DNA of 64,000 nt, from NCBI GenBank assembly GCA_050633465.1, contig JBOEGO010000023.1, forward strand, positions 1 through 64,000, in the 5' to 3' direction. The notes beneath the pieces were generated by a model that saw only the letters and a list, made by a program, of their open reading frames with translations, searched no databases and was not told the DNA's origin. Made by a program: the position numbers and the translations under genes. Positions 43,341 to 51,719 of the stretch are shown here, piece after piece (within the stretch, counting starts at the first letter, position 1; each line of letters opens with the position of its first letter). The DNA comes from UBA3069 sp050633465 (GTDB lineage Bacteria; Pseudomonadota; Alphaproteobacteria; Rhodobacterales; Rhodobacteraceae).

Positions 43341-44780
43341 ATGCAGATGCCAGCCCCCAATCCCGCCGTTCTGGCGAAAAAACCACAACTGGTGGAGCGC
43401 CTGTTGCAGGTGTTGCCACGTGATGCGGTGATTGATGATATTGCCGAAACGCGGGCCTATGAATGTGACGCCTTGACCGCCTATCGCTGTCCGCCCTTGG
43501 TTGCGGTTTTGCCGTCCTCTACCGCCGAGATATCCGCCGTGCTGCGTATTTGTCACGACATGGGGGTGCCGGTGGTGCCACGCGGGTCGGGCACGTCATT
43601 GGCGGGGGGCGCATTGCCCACGGCGGATTGTGTGATTTTGGGCGTGGCGCGGATGAGCGAGGTGTTGGAAACCGATTACCCCAACCGTTTGATCCGCGTG
43701 CAATCGGGGCGCACCAACCTGTCGGTCACCGGCGCGGTGGAACAGGACGGGTTTTTCTATGCCCCCGACCCGTCCAGCCAGTTGGCCTGTGCCATTGCGG
43801 GCAATATCGCGATGAATTCGGGCGGGGCGCATTGTTTGAAATACGGGGTCACCACCAACAACCTGTTGGGTGTGACCATGGTGCAGATGGACGGCACCAT
43901 TGTTGAAATCGGCGGCGGATATATGGACGCGGGCGGTTTGGATCTGTTGGGCGTGATCTGCGGATCAGAGGGGCAGTTGGGCGTGGTGACCGAAGCCACG
44001 TTGCGCATTCTGGCCAAGCCCGAGGGCGCACGCCCCGTGCTGGTCGGGTTCGACAGCAATGAGGTGGCGGGCGAATGTGTGTCCGACATCATCAAGGCGG
44101 GCGTGTTGCCTGTGGCGATCGAATTTATGGACCGCCCCTGTATTCGCGCCACCGAGGCATTCGCCAAGGCCGGATACCCCGATTGCGAGGCCCTGTTGAT
44201 CATCGAGGTCGAGGGATCAGAGGCCGAGATTGACGACCAATTGGCGCGGATCATTGCGATTGCGCAGCGGCACAATCCGGTGGAGCTGCGCGAGAGCAAA
44301 TCAGCCGAGGAATCGGCGCGGATCTGGCTGGGGCGCAAATCGGCCTTTGGTGCGATGGGGCAGATCAACGATTACATGTGTCTGGACGGGACCATTCCGG
44401 TCAGCCAGCTGCCCTATGTGTTGCGCCGCATTGGCGAGATGAGCCAGAAATACGGTTTGGGCGTGGGAAATGTGTTTCACGCGGGCGATGGCAATATGCA
44501 TCCTTTGATTCTGTTTGATGCCAATAAACCCGGCGATCTGGAGCTGTGCGAGGCATTTGGTGCCGACATTCTGCGCCTGTGTGTCGAGGTGGGGGGGTGT
44601 CTGACGGGTGAACACGGCGTCGGGATCGAAAAGCGGGATTTGATGGTCGATCAGTTTTCGCAAACGGATATGGAGGCGCAGATGGCGGTGAAGGATGTGT
44701 TTGACGCCAAGTGGCTGTTGAACCCTGCCAAGGTGTTTCCGTTGGACACAAGTGCGGCGCGCCGTGTGGCGGTCGCGTAG
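43341..44780 (+). CDS. glcD: Glycolate oxidase subunit GlcD
   Basis: A 479-residue FAD-linked oxidase oxidising glycolate to glyoxylate together with GlcE and GlcF. The FAD-binding loop is VVPRGSGTSLAGGALP (residues about 75-90); further signatures are NSGGAHCLKYGVTTNNLLG and the C-terminal VGNVFHAGDGNMHPLILFD and GEHGVGIEKRDLM. It is the first gene of glcDEF. Confidence 0.95.
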   Translation: MQMPAPNPAVLAKKPQLVERLLQVLPRDAVIDDIAETRAYECDALTAYRCPPLVAVLPSSTAEISAVLRICHDMGVPVVPRGSGTSLAGGALPTADCVILGVARMSEVLETDYPNRLIRVQSGRTNLSVTGAVEQDGFFYAPDPSSQLACAIAGNIAMNSGGAHCLKYGVTTNNLLGVTMVQMDGTIVEIGGGYMDAGGLDLLGVICGSEGQLGVVTEATLRILAKPEGARPVLVGFDSNEVAGECVSDIIKAGVLPVAIEFMDRPCIRATEAFAKAGYPDCEALLIIEVEGSEAEIDDQLARIIAIAQRHNPVELRESKSAEESARIWLGRKSAFGAMGQINDYMCLDGTIPVSQLPYVLRRIGEMSQKYGLGVGNVFHAGDGNMHPLILFDANKPGDLELCEAFGADILRLCVEVGGCLTGEHGVGIEKRDLMVDQFSQTDMEAQMAVKDVFDAKWLLNPAKVFPLDTSAARRVAVA

Positions 44781-44781
44781 G

Positions 44782-44813
44782 GGGCGCTGCCCCGCCCGTT
44801 TCTGCGAAACGGA
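44782..44813. repeat. Two adjacent hairpins between glcD and glcE
   Basis: GGGGC/GCCCC (44782-44786 with 44790-44794) and CCGTTTC/GAAACGG (44797-44803 with 44807-44813) form two short stem-loops right after the glcD stop. They may stabilise or attenuate the glcD transcript relative to glcE. Confidence 0.5.
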
Positions 44814-44837
44814 CTCCCCGAGAGTATTTAGGGAACA

Positions 44838-45935
44838 ATGAAAGCTATGATGCCTGAGAGTGAAGTGGAGCTGGCCCGTATGGTGGCCGAGGCCGAGGGG
44901 CCGTTGCGCATTGTCGGTGGTGGCACCCGTGCGGTTGGTTGTTGCGACGGTGCGGTGCTGTCGGTGGCCGGATTGTCGGGGATTGATCTGTATGAGCCGG
45001 GGGCGCTGACGCTGGTCGCGCGTGCGGGCACGCCTGTCGCCGAGATCGAGGCGGCATTGGCCAAAGAGGGCCAGCGTCTGGCATTCGAGGTGCCGGATAT
45101 GCGCGGGCTGTTGGGGCGTTCGGGCGCATCCACCATTGGTGGGGTGGTTGCGGCCAATGCATCGGGTCCGCGCCGTGTGCAGGGGGGCGCGTGTCGCGAT
45201 TTTCTGTTGGGGGTTCGGTTTGTTGATGGTGCGGGGCAGGTCGTGACGAACGGCGGGCGGGTGATGAAGAACGTCACCGGTTATGATCTGGTCAAGCTGA
45301 TGGCGGGGGCGCATGGCACGTTGGGGGTGTTGAGCGAGGTCAGTTTCAAGGTTTTGCCCGTGCCGGAGCGGGCACTGACATTGGCCTGTGGCGGATTGGA
45401 TACGGGCGATGCGGTTGCCGCGATGTCGGCCGCGCTGGGCGCGCCGTTTGATGTGACGGGTGCGGCGCATCGGGGTGGTTTGACCTATGTCCGGCTGGAG
45501 GGGTTTGCGGAGTCTGTGGCTTACCGTGCCGGGGCGTTGGCCGCTGCGCTGTCGCGGTTTGGTGATTGGGCCGAGGTGGCGGACCCATGGGCGGGCATTC
45601 GTGATGTGGCCGGTTTTCATGATCAGGCGGGGGATGTCTGGCGGGTGTCGGTGAAGCCCTCGGATGCGCCCGGCGTGATTGCACAGGCAGGGGCCGAGGA
45701 TGCCATGATGGATTGGGGCGGCGGATTGATCTGGTTGCGCATGGCGGCGGGCACGGATTTGCGCGCGCGGTTGGGCGATGTGCAGGGCCATGCCACATTG
45801 GTGCGCGGCGCGCCCGATACTGTGGCGCGGCTGGGTGCATTCCATCCCGAACCTGCCGCCGTGGCGGCGTTGACCCGTGGATTGCGGGCGCGGTTTGACC
45901 CAAGGAACATTCTGAACAGGGGGCTGATGGCATGA
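44838..45935 (+). CDS. glcE: Glycolate oxidase subunit GlcE
   Basis: A 365-residue FAD-binding subunit with VGGGTRAVG near the N-terminus, GRSGASTIGGVVAANASGPRR and NGGRVMKNVTGYDLVKLMAGAHGTLG. It ends with FDPRNILNRGLM, the usual tail, and overlaps glcF by 4 bp. Confidence 0.93.
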   Translation: MKAMMPESEVELARMVAEAEGPLRIVGGGTRAVGCCDGAVLSVAGLSGIDLYEPGALTLVARAGTPVAEIEAALAKEGQRLAFEVPDMRGLLGRSGASTIGGVVAANASGPRRVQGGACRDFLLGVRFVDGAGQVVTNGGRVMKNVTGYDLVKLMAGAHGTLGVLSEVSFKVLPVPERALTLACGGLDTGDAVAAMSAALGAPFDVTGAAHRGGLTYVRLEGFAESVAYRAGALAAALSRFGDWAEVADPWAGIRDVAGFHDQAGDVWRVSVKPSDAPGVIAQAGAEDAMMDWGGGLIWLRMAAGTDLRARLGDVQGHATLVRGAPDTVARLGAFHPEPAAVAALTRGLRARFDPRNILNRGLMA

Positions 45936-47251
45936 AGACCGAATTTTCAGCGGCCCAACTGGCCGATCCGGCGATTGCGCGATCAAACGAGATTTTGCGC
46001 GCCTGTGTGCATTGCGGGTTTTGCACGGCGACCTGCCCCACCTATCAGGTGTTGGGCGATGAATTGGACAGCCCGCGCGGGCGGATTTACCTGATCAAGG
46101 ATATGTTGGAAAACAACCGCGTGCCCGATGCCACCACGGTGAAACACATTGACCGCTGCCTGTCCTGTCTGGCCTGTATGACCACCTGCCCGTCGGGGGT
46201 GCATTACATGCATCTGGTCGATCACGCCCGCGCCTATATCGAACAGAATTACAAACGCCCCTTCAGTGATCGGGCCTTGCGCTGGGTATTGGCGCGGATT
46301 TTGCCCTATCCGATGCGGTTTCGTGTGGCATTGTTGGGGGCCAAGATCGGGCGACCTTTTGCGCGGTTCATGCCGGATGCGCGGTTGCGGGCGATGCTGG
46401 AAATGGCGCCGAAACATATCCCCCCTGTCAGCCGCAATGATGACCCGCAAACGCATAGGGCAGCCCGGCCGAAAATGCGCGTGGCGCTGATGACGGGCTG
46501 TGCGCAGCGGGCGCTGAACACCGATATCAACGATGCCACCATCCGGTTGTTGACGCGGCTGGGCTGTGACGTGGTGATTGCCAAGGGGCAGGGCTGTTGC
46601 GGGGCGTTGACGCATCACATGGGCCGCGAGGATGAATCCCACGCCACTGCGGCGCGCAATATCAACGCATGGAGCAGTGAGATCGAGGGTGAGGGACTGG
46701 ACGCGATCATCATCAACACCAGCGGCTGCGGCACCACGGTCAAGGATTACGGGCATATGTTCCGCAATGATCCGTTGGCGGAAAAGGCGGCGCAGGTGTC
46801 GGCGCTGGCAATGGATGTGTCCGAAATCTTGATGAAACTGGACCTGCCTGCGGGCGGTGCGGAACCCATGACCGTGGCCTATCACGCCGCCTGTTCGTTG
46901 CAGCATGGCCAGCAGATCAAGACCTATCCCAAGGATCTGTTGAAACGGGCGGGATTTCGTGTGGTGGAGCCCGCCGACAGTCATTTGTGCTGTGGCTCGG
47001 CCGGGACATACAACCTGATGCAGCCGGAAATTTCGGCCCGGTTAAAGGCGCGCAAGGTGGCGACCTTGCAGGCGAAAAACCCCGATGTGATTGCGGCGGG
47101 CAATATCGGCTGCATGATGCAGATCGGATCGGCCATGGCGGTGCCGGTTTTGCACACCGTCGAATTGCTGGATTGGGCCACGGGGGGGCCGAAACCGCCC
47201 GCGATGATGCGCGACAGCCACAGCGCGCCCGAAATTCCCCGCCTGCGTTAG
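45932..47251 (+). CDS. glcF: Glycolate oxidase iron-sulfur subunit GlcF
   Basis: A 439-residue subunit with two [4Fe-4S] motifs (CVHCGFCTATCPTY and CLSCLACMTTCPSG) and two C-terminal cysteine-rich CCG motifs (GQGCCGAL and LCCGSAGTYN). It passes electrons from GlcD/GlcE to the quinone pool. ATGA overlap with glcE. Confidence 0.95.
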   Translation: MKTEFSAAQLADPAIARSNEILRACVHCGFCTATCPTYQVLGDELDSPRGRIYLIKDMLENNRVPDATTVKHIDRCLSCLACMTTCPSGVHYMHLVDHARAYIEQNYKRPFSDRALRWVLARILPYPMRFRVALLGAKIGRPFARFMPDARLRAMLEMAPKHIPPVSRNDDPQTHRAARPKMRVALMTGCAQRALNTDINDATIRLLTRLGCDVVIAKGQGCCGALTHHMGREDESHATAARNINAWSSEIEGEGLDAIIINTSGCGTTVKDYGHMFRNDPLAEKAAQVSALAMDVSEILMKLDLPAGGAEPMTVAYHAACSLQHGQQIKTYPKDLLKRAGFRVVEPADSHLCCGSAGTYNLMQPEISARLKARKVATLQAKNPDVIAAGNIGCMMQIGSAMAVPVLHTVELLDWATGGPKPPAMMRDSHSAPEIPRLR

Positions 47252-47306
47252 GGGGAAACCGGCGCGGGCGCCACAATTCTGCCTTATGGTCGCTTTAACC
47301 AAGAGC

Positions 47307-47330
47307 GACCCCTGGTGGGACCCCTGGTGG
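47307..47330. repeat. 12-bp tandem duplication upstream of the first protease
   Basis: GACCCCTGGTGG is repeated exactly at 47307-47318 and 47319-47330, ending a few bases before the ribosome site of the gene at 47342. Confidence 0.85.
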
Positions 47331-47341
47331 ATGGAGTGCGG

Positions 47342-48175
47342 ATGCTGCGCAAGGTTTTTCTATGTCTGGCCCTGATCGGGTTTGCCCCTGTGTTAATGGC
47401 CCCGGTGGCATGGGCGCAGGATGGCGCGTTGAAACGGCTGGACACCGGCGATGACAGCCGCGGCTGGGAGGCCGTGGGCCGGCTGGAAATCAATGGCACC
47501 GGATTTTGCACCGGCGCGTTGATTGACGAACGGCTGGTGCTGACGGCCGCGCATTGCCTGTATGACAAGGCAACAGGCCAGCGGATCGACCACGCAAAGG
47601 TGGAATTTCGCGCCGGTTGGCGCTATGGCCGCGCCGAGGCATACCGCGCTGTGCGCCGCGCCGTGGTGCATCCCGAATACAGTTTTGACGGCCATACCTC
47701 GCCCGACAAGGTGTCGAATGATGTGGCCCTGCTGGAACTGCAACAGCCGATCCGCACCACATCTGTGACGCCGTTTGCCACCGATATCCGCCCGCGCAAG
47801 GGCGCGCGGGTGGGGGTGGTTTCCTATGCGCATGACCGTGCGGATGCGCCCTCTTTGCAGGAAATATGCAGCGTGATGGGGCGGCAGCAGGGGGTGTTGG
47901 TGATGTCGTGCAATGTGGATTTCGGATCATCCGGCGCGCCGGTGTTCAGTTTCGATGACGGGGGCGTGCCGCGCATTGTTTCGGTGGTGTCGGCCAAGGC
48001 CGAGGTCGAGGGGCAGCATGTGGCGCTGGGCACCCAGCTGGAGGAACCGCTGATGATTCTGCGTCAGGAACTTGCCGAGGGGCGGGGGGTGTTTCTGGAT
48101 GCATCGCCCCGCGAAAACGGATTTGTTGATGCCGACAAACGCCGCAAGACCGGCGCGAAATTTGTGAAGCCATGA
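47342..48175 (+). CDS. Secreted trypsin-like serine protease (copy 1)
   Basis: A 277-residue S1-type protease. A signal peptide (MLRKVFLCLALIGF to VAWAQ) precedes the catalytic domain with the triad His in LTAAHCLYD, Asp in SNDVALLEL and Ser in FGSSGAPVF. The C-terminus ends with GAKFVKP. The ATG at 47342 has GGAG upstream. It overlaps the second protease gene by 4 bp; the two are paralogues from a tandem duplication. Confidence 0.88.
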   Translation: MLRKVFLCLALIGFAPVLMAPVAWAQDGALKRLDTGDDSRGWEAVGRLEINGTGFCTGALIDERLVLTAAHCLYDKATGQRIDHAKVEFRAGWRYGRAEAYRAVRRAVVHPEYSFDGHTSPDKVSNDVALLELQQPIRTTSVTPFATDIRPRKGARVGVVSYAHDRADAPSLQEICSVMGRQQGVLVMSCNVDFGSSGAPVFSFDDGGVPRIVSVVSAKAEVEGQHVALGTQLEEPLMILRQELAEGRGVFLDASPRENGFVDADKRRKTGAKFVKP

Positions 48176-49035
48176 TCCGGCGGGCCATCATATCGCTGAC
48201 CTTTGTATTGGGGGCTGTTTTAGGCCTAGTTCCCGTGGCGATGGCCGAGGGCAGCGGGCTGGTCGCGTTAAAGGATCGGGGCAGGTTACTGGGATGGGAG
48301 GCCGTGGGGCGGTTGGACGTGGGCGGCGGATATTGCACCGCTGTTTTGATCGCGCCCGACCTGTTGCTGACGGCTGCGCATTGCCTGTTTGATATGGAGG
48401 CGAAGCAGCGCCGTGACCTGTCAAAAATGAACTTTCGCGCCGGGTTGCGTGACGGGAAATCCATCGCGGATGTTGGGATTTTGCGCGGCGTGGCCCATGC
48501 CGGATATGACCCCACAGGCAGTGGCGCACGTGGCGACCAGATCCGCCATGACGCGGCATTATTGCAATTGAAACGCCCGATTCCGGCGCAGACTGCCGCG
48601 CCTTTTGCGCTGCATTCTGGGCGGATGACGGGCGAGCGGGTCAGCGTGGTGTCCTATGCCAAGGGGCGCGACAATGCGCCGTCATGGCAAAAGGATTGCG
48701 GCGTGTTGGGCATGGCGCAGGGGCTGATCGCGATGGATTGTGACGTGACATTCGGGGCCTCGGGCGCGCCTGTGTTTGCGAAGGAACAGGGCCGCGCCCG
48801 CATTCTGACGTTGGTGTCGGCGGGGGTGAATTCGGATGACAAAAAGATCGCATATGGCATGGAATTGCCCGGCCTTGTCGCCGATCTAAAGGCGCAGTTG
48901 CGTGCCATGCCGGGGGGCGGCAACACTGGCACCCTGAATGCGGGTGCGAAACGTATCAGCCTGGGGGCTGGCGGCGGCGGGGCGATGAACCGTGGTTCGG
49001 GTGGTGCGAAATTTGTGCGTGCGGGCGGGTCTTGA
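48172..49035 (+). CDS. Secreted trypsin-like serine protease (copy 2)
   Basis: A 287-residue paralogue of the preceding protease: signal peptide (AIISLTFVLGAVLGLVPVAMA), His in LTAAHCLFD, Asp in RHDAALLQL, Ser in FGASGAPVF. A glycine-rich C-terminal extension (SLGAGGGGAMNRGSGGAKFV) follows and keeps the GAKFV tail of copy 1. Both are exported to the periplasm or beyond; targets unknown. Confidence 0.88.
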   Translation: MIRRAIISLTFVLGAVLGLVPVAMAEGSGLVALKDRGRLLGWEAVGRLDVGGGYCTAVLIAPDLLLTAAHCLFDMEAKQRRDLSKMNFRAGLRDGKSIADVGILRGVAHAGYDPTGSGARGDQIRHDAALLQLKRPIPAQTAAPFALHSGRMTGERVSVVSYAKGRDNAPSWQKDCGVLGMAQGLIAMDCDVTFGASGAPVFAKEQGRARILTLVSAGVNSDDKKIAYGMELPGLVADLKAQLRAMPGGGNTGTLNAGAKRISLGAGGGGAMNRGSGGAKFVRAGGS

Positions 49036-49098
49036 AACCTGTGTTTCTGCTTCCCAGATAGGTTTGACCGGGGCGCCAATACGGGCCTTGGGTTAACG

Positions 49099-49154
49099 GG
49101 CCTGTCCCTATGGGAAGGCCGCAACAGGTATCGCTCAACCGGAGGATAACCCCC
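49099..49154 (+). promoter_or_regulatory. ROSE-type RNA thermometer before hsp20
   Basis: An upstream hairpin GGCC-tg-TCCC / GGGA-a-GGCC (49099-49120) is followed by a second hairpin that sequesters the ribosome site: UCGCU (49131-49135) pairs with AGGA (49143-49146) with an unpaired G33, extended by GGUA against UAACC (49127-49130 with 49147-49151). UYGCU opposite AGGA with a bulged G is the ROSE consensus. The Shine-Dalgarno GGAGG is at 49141-49145, 9 nt before the ATG. Confidence 0.75.
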
Positions 49155-49622
49155 ATGCGAAGTTTTGATCTTGCACCGCTTTACCGTGCTACTGTTGGCT
49201 TTGACCAGATCGCCGATCTGGTGGACCGCGCATTTACCAATGACGTTGGCCAGCAAAGCTACCCCCCCTATAACATCGAAAAAACCGATGAAAACGCTTA
49301 CCGTATTTCGATCGCCGTGGCCGGGTTTTCCGACGCCGATCTGGCGGTGGAAACCCGCGAAAATGCGCTGATCGTGACGGCCCGCAAAGCCGAGGAAGAG
49401 GGCGAGCGCGCCTATCTGCATCGCGGTATTGCCACCCGTGCGTTTGAACGCCGGTTCACGCTGGCCGATCATGTGCGCGTCACCGGCGCGACCCATGCAG
49501 ACGGGATGCTGCACATCGACCTGATCCGCGAAATCCCCGAGGTGCTGAAACCCCGCCAGATCGCGATTGCCAGCGGCGCGGCCACGCATCAGGACGTGGT
49601 GGACAGCCAGGCCGTCAACTGA
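49155..49622 (+). CDS. Small heat-shock protein Hsp20
   Basis: A 155-residue alpha-crystallin chaperone of the IbpA type: FDQIADLVDRAF, YPPYNIEKTDENAYRISIAVAGF, and the C-terminal half of the crystallin domain with GIATRAFERRFTLADHV and GMLHIDLIREIPE. It holds unfolding proteins during heat stress. Translation is predicted to be temperature-gated by the upstream ROSE-type leader. Confidence 0.95.
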   Translation: MRSFDLAPLYRATVGFDQIADLVDRAFTNDVGQQSYPPYNIEKTDENAYRISIAVAGFSDADLAVETRENALIVTARKAEEEGERAYLHRGIATRAFERRFTLADHVRVTGATHADGMLHIDLIREIPEVLKPRQIAIASGAATHQDVVDSQAVN

Positions 49623-49655
49623 TTGACGCGGCCACAGCCCGCCCTGCCACAGCCT

Positions 49656-49687
49656 GCCCCGCCACTGCGCGGGGCGGGTTTTCTTGT
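49656..49687 (+). terminator. Terminator after hsp20
   Basis: GCCCCGC (49656-49662) pairs with GCGGGGC (49669-49675) around 6 nt, followed by GGGTTTTCTTG. It ends the hsp20 transcript before the aminotransferase gene. Confidence 0.85.
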
Positions 49688-49765
49688 TGATCACGATTTA
49701 TGTCAGGTATATTGACTTAAATCCCGACATGCGCCAGCCTCTGCCAACTGTTGAGGGAGGACGCC

Positions 49766-50968
49766 ATGTCGCTAAGTGAAATTTTTGCAACCCGCACCGG
49801 TCGCATGAAAGCATCGGAAATCCGCGAGCTGCTAAAGCTGTTGAACCAGCCCGATATCATTTCATTCGCGGGGGGCATTCCCGACCCGGCACTGTTTCCC
49901 ACGGATGCCTTTGCGGCGGCGATGGCCAAGGCGCTGGAAACGCCGGCGCAATCGCTGCAATATTCCACATCCGAGGGGTTCCCGCCGCTGCGCGCATGGA
50001 TTGCCGAGCATATGAGCGGCCTTGGCATTCCCTGCACGGCGGACAATATCCTGATCACATCGGGGTCGCAGCAGGCGCTGGATTATCTGGGCAAACTGTT
50101 CCTGTCACCCAATGACACGGCGCTGGTGGGCTGGCCGACCTATCTGGGCGCATTGGGCGCGTTCAACGCCTATGAGCCCCATTACGACCGGCTGGATCCC
50201 GCCACCAACCGCGCCCCTGCGGATTTTGCGGCGCAGGCCGCGGACAAAGGCGGGCGGGTGAAATTTGCCTATCTGTCGGTGGATTTCGCCAACCCCACCG
50301 GCGTGACCCTGACCGAAGAGGAACGCCTGGGCGTGTTGACATTGGCCGATGCGCTGGACGCCGCGGTGATCGAGGATGCGGCCTATCAGGCGCTGCGTTA
50401 TGACGGTGATGCGATCCCGCCAATTCTGGCGCTGGAAATCGCGCAAAAGGGCAGCATCGAGGCCTGCCGCACGATCTATTGCGGCAGTTTTTCCAAGACA
50501 TTGTCGCCGGGGTTGCGGGTCGGCTGGGCCTGCGCGGCCCAGCCGGTGATCGACCAGATGGTGTTGATCAAACAGGCGGCGGATTTGCAAAGCGCCACCC
50601 TGAACCAGATCGCCATGGCCGAGGTCGCAACCACGATTTTCGACGATCATGTGGCGCGCATTCGCAGCCATTACGCCGCACGGCGTGACCGGATGCTGGC
50701 GGCGCTGGAACAGCATATGCCCAAGGGCGTGACATGGACCCGCCCCGAGGGCGGGATGTTCATTTGGGTCACCCTGCCCGAAGGCTATGACGGCGCGGCG
50801 CTGCTGGAACGGTCGCTGGAAACCGAACGCGTGGCATTCGTGCCGGGTGCCGCATTTCATCCTGATGGCACGGGGCAGCGCACGATCCGGCTGAATTTTT
50901 CATCACCCGACAACCGCGCGATCGACGAGGGCATCGCGCGGCTGGGGCGTTTACTGCAACAGGATTGA
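49766..50968 (+). CDS. PLP-dependent aminotransferase (LysN/MocR-type class I)
   Basis: A 400-residue fold-type I aminotransferase: IISFAGGIPDPALFP near the N-terminus, YSTSEGFPPLRAWIAEHM, ITSGSQQALDYLGKLF, VDFANPTG, the PLP Lys in CGSFSKTLSPGLRVGW, and the C-terminal RLNFSSPD. The family includes 2-aminoadipate and branched or aromatic aminotransferases; the exact substrate is open. GGGAGG precedes the ATG at 49766. Confidence 0.88.
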   Translation: MSLSEIFATRTGRMKASEIRELLKLLNQPDIISFAGGIPDPALFPTDAFAAAMAKALETPAQSLQYSTSEGFPPLRAWIAEHMSGLGIPCTADNILITSGSQQALDYLGKLFLSPNDTALVGWPTYLGALGAFNAYEPHYDRLDPATNRAPADFAAQAADKGGRVKFAYLSVDFANPTGVTLTEEERLGVLTLADALDAAVIEDAAYQALRYDGDAIPPILALEIAQKGSIEACRTIYCGSFSKTLSPGLRVGWACAAQPVIDQMVLIKQAADLQSATLNQIAMAEVATTIFDDHVARIRSHYAARRDRMLAALEQHMPKGVTWTRPEGGMFIWVTLPEGYDGAALLERSLETERVAFVPGAAFHPDGTGQRTIRLNFSSPDNRAIDEGIARLGRLLQQD

Positions 50969-50975
50969 CGGGCGG

Positions 50976-51026
50976 GGGTAAAACTCTTTCAAAGAGTTTT
51001 ACCCGATTTCTTTGAAAGAAATCGGG
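50976..51026. repeat. Two perfect palindromes sharing a CCC (mutually exclusive hairpins)
   Basis: GGGTAAAACTCTTT (50976-50989) pairs with AAAGAGTTTTACCC (50991-51004). The same CCC begins CCCGATTTCTTT (51002-51013), which pairs with AAAGAAATCGGG (51015-51026). Both are perfect and strand-symmetric. They lie between the aminotransferase stop and the IS remnant and may act as a terminator or be a REP-like element. Confidence 0.7.
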
Positions 51027-51044
51027 CTGTTGCGTTTGTGGCGG

Positions 51045-51631
51045 GGCTTTGTTGCATAAATCGGGCGATGGCCAGCCTCCCCTTACTCCGGACGGATTTA
51101 GCCTAAGGGTTCTGTGATAGCTATGCGAAGCGCGGCATAGAGATAGCGCACAGCGATACGGATTTGGATTTCTGCGACTTGCCTGTCGAAGTCCCGCGCC
51201 ATGAGCGATTGGCCCATCCGTTTCTGACAATGCATCGTGGTTTCGACACGGCGTCGTCGGTGGTATCTGCCTTGATGCCAGTGCTGTCGATCAAGTGGTT
51301 CAACGCTCCAGTGCCACCGCGATCTGGCAGACTTGCGTCCAACGTTCTTTGACCGCGGCAAAGGCAGTCCGAACGGCCCCTCAAAGTGAGACACGCCTGG
51401 ATCGCAGCGTCGCTGAAGTTCTGTTGCCGACCGCGCCTGCCGCTGGGCGGGGGCCCTCAAACCATCTCGGGATCAAACCAAATTGACAGTGAGCCACATC
51501 GCTTCAAACTGTCATTGCATGACGACCGGCTTGTCGTCTTGTATTTTGTAGGGGATCAACGGCTCATGCTCCCCGGTTATTATGCTGGATTCATGGGGTG
51601 AATCCTTCACGGGATTTGTGCAGCAATGCCT
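51045..51631. mobile_element. Decayed IS5-family element
   Basis: Imperfect terminal repeats GGCTTTGTTGCATAAATC (51045-51062) and GATTTGTGCAGCAATGCC (51614-51631) enclose a 587-bp remnant carrying an internally deleted minus-strand transposase. An intact relative would be longer by the missing middle of the gene. It sits 90 bp from dnaE2. Confidence 0.85.
51098..51567 (-). pseudogene. IS5-family transposase, disrupted
   Basis: On the minus strand the ATG at 51567 opens MSR then a stop at codon 4; the frame continues SPTKYKTT and SLKRCGSLSIWFDPEM, then hits another stop. Further on RTLDASLPDRGGTGALNHLIDSTGIK is recognisable, after which a deletion and frame change lead directly to the C-terminal part YHRRRRVETTMHCQK and MARDFDRQVAE. 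The catalytic DDE core is lost, so it cannot encode an active enzyme. Confidence 0.85.
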
Positions 51632-51719
51632 CTCCACGGCACAATTTCGCATATTGAGCCAACGCGCCGTGCAAAAAAGGTGATGACCCCGTTTCTAATC
51701 TTTTTCACAGACAAAAGAT

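Noticed and set aside
44301..45986. 561-codon open frame on the minus strand
   Set aside because: Antisense to glcD/glcE, which carry clear FAD-oxidase motifs.
51098..51460. 120-codon frame considered as an intact gene
   Set aside because: It is the out-of-frame join of N- and C-terminal transposase fragments inside a decayed IS.
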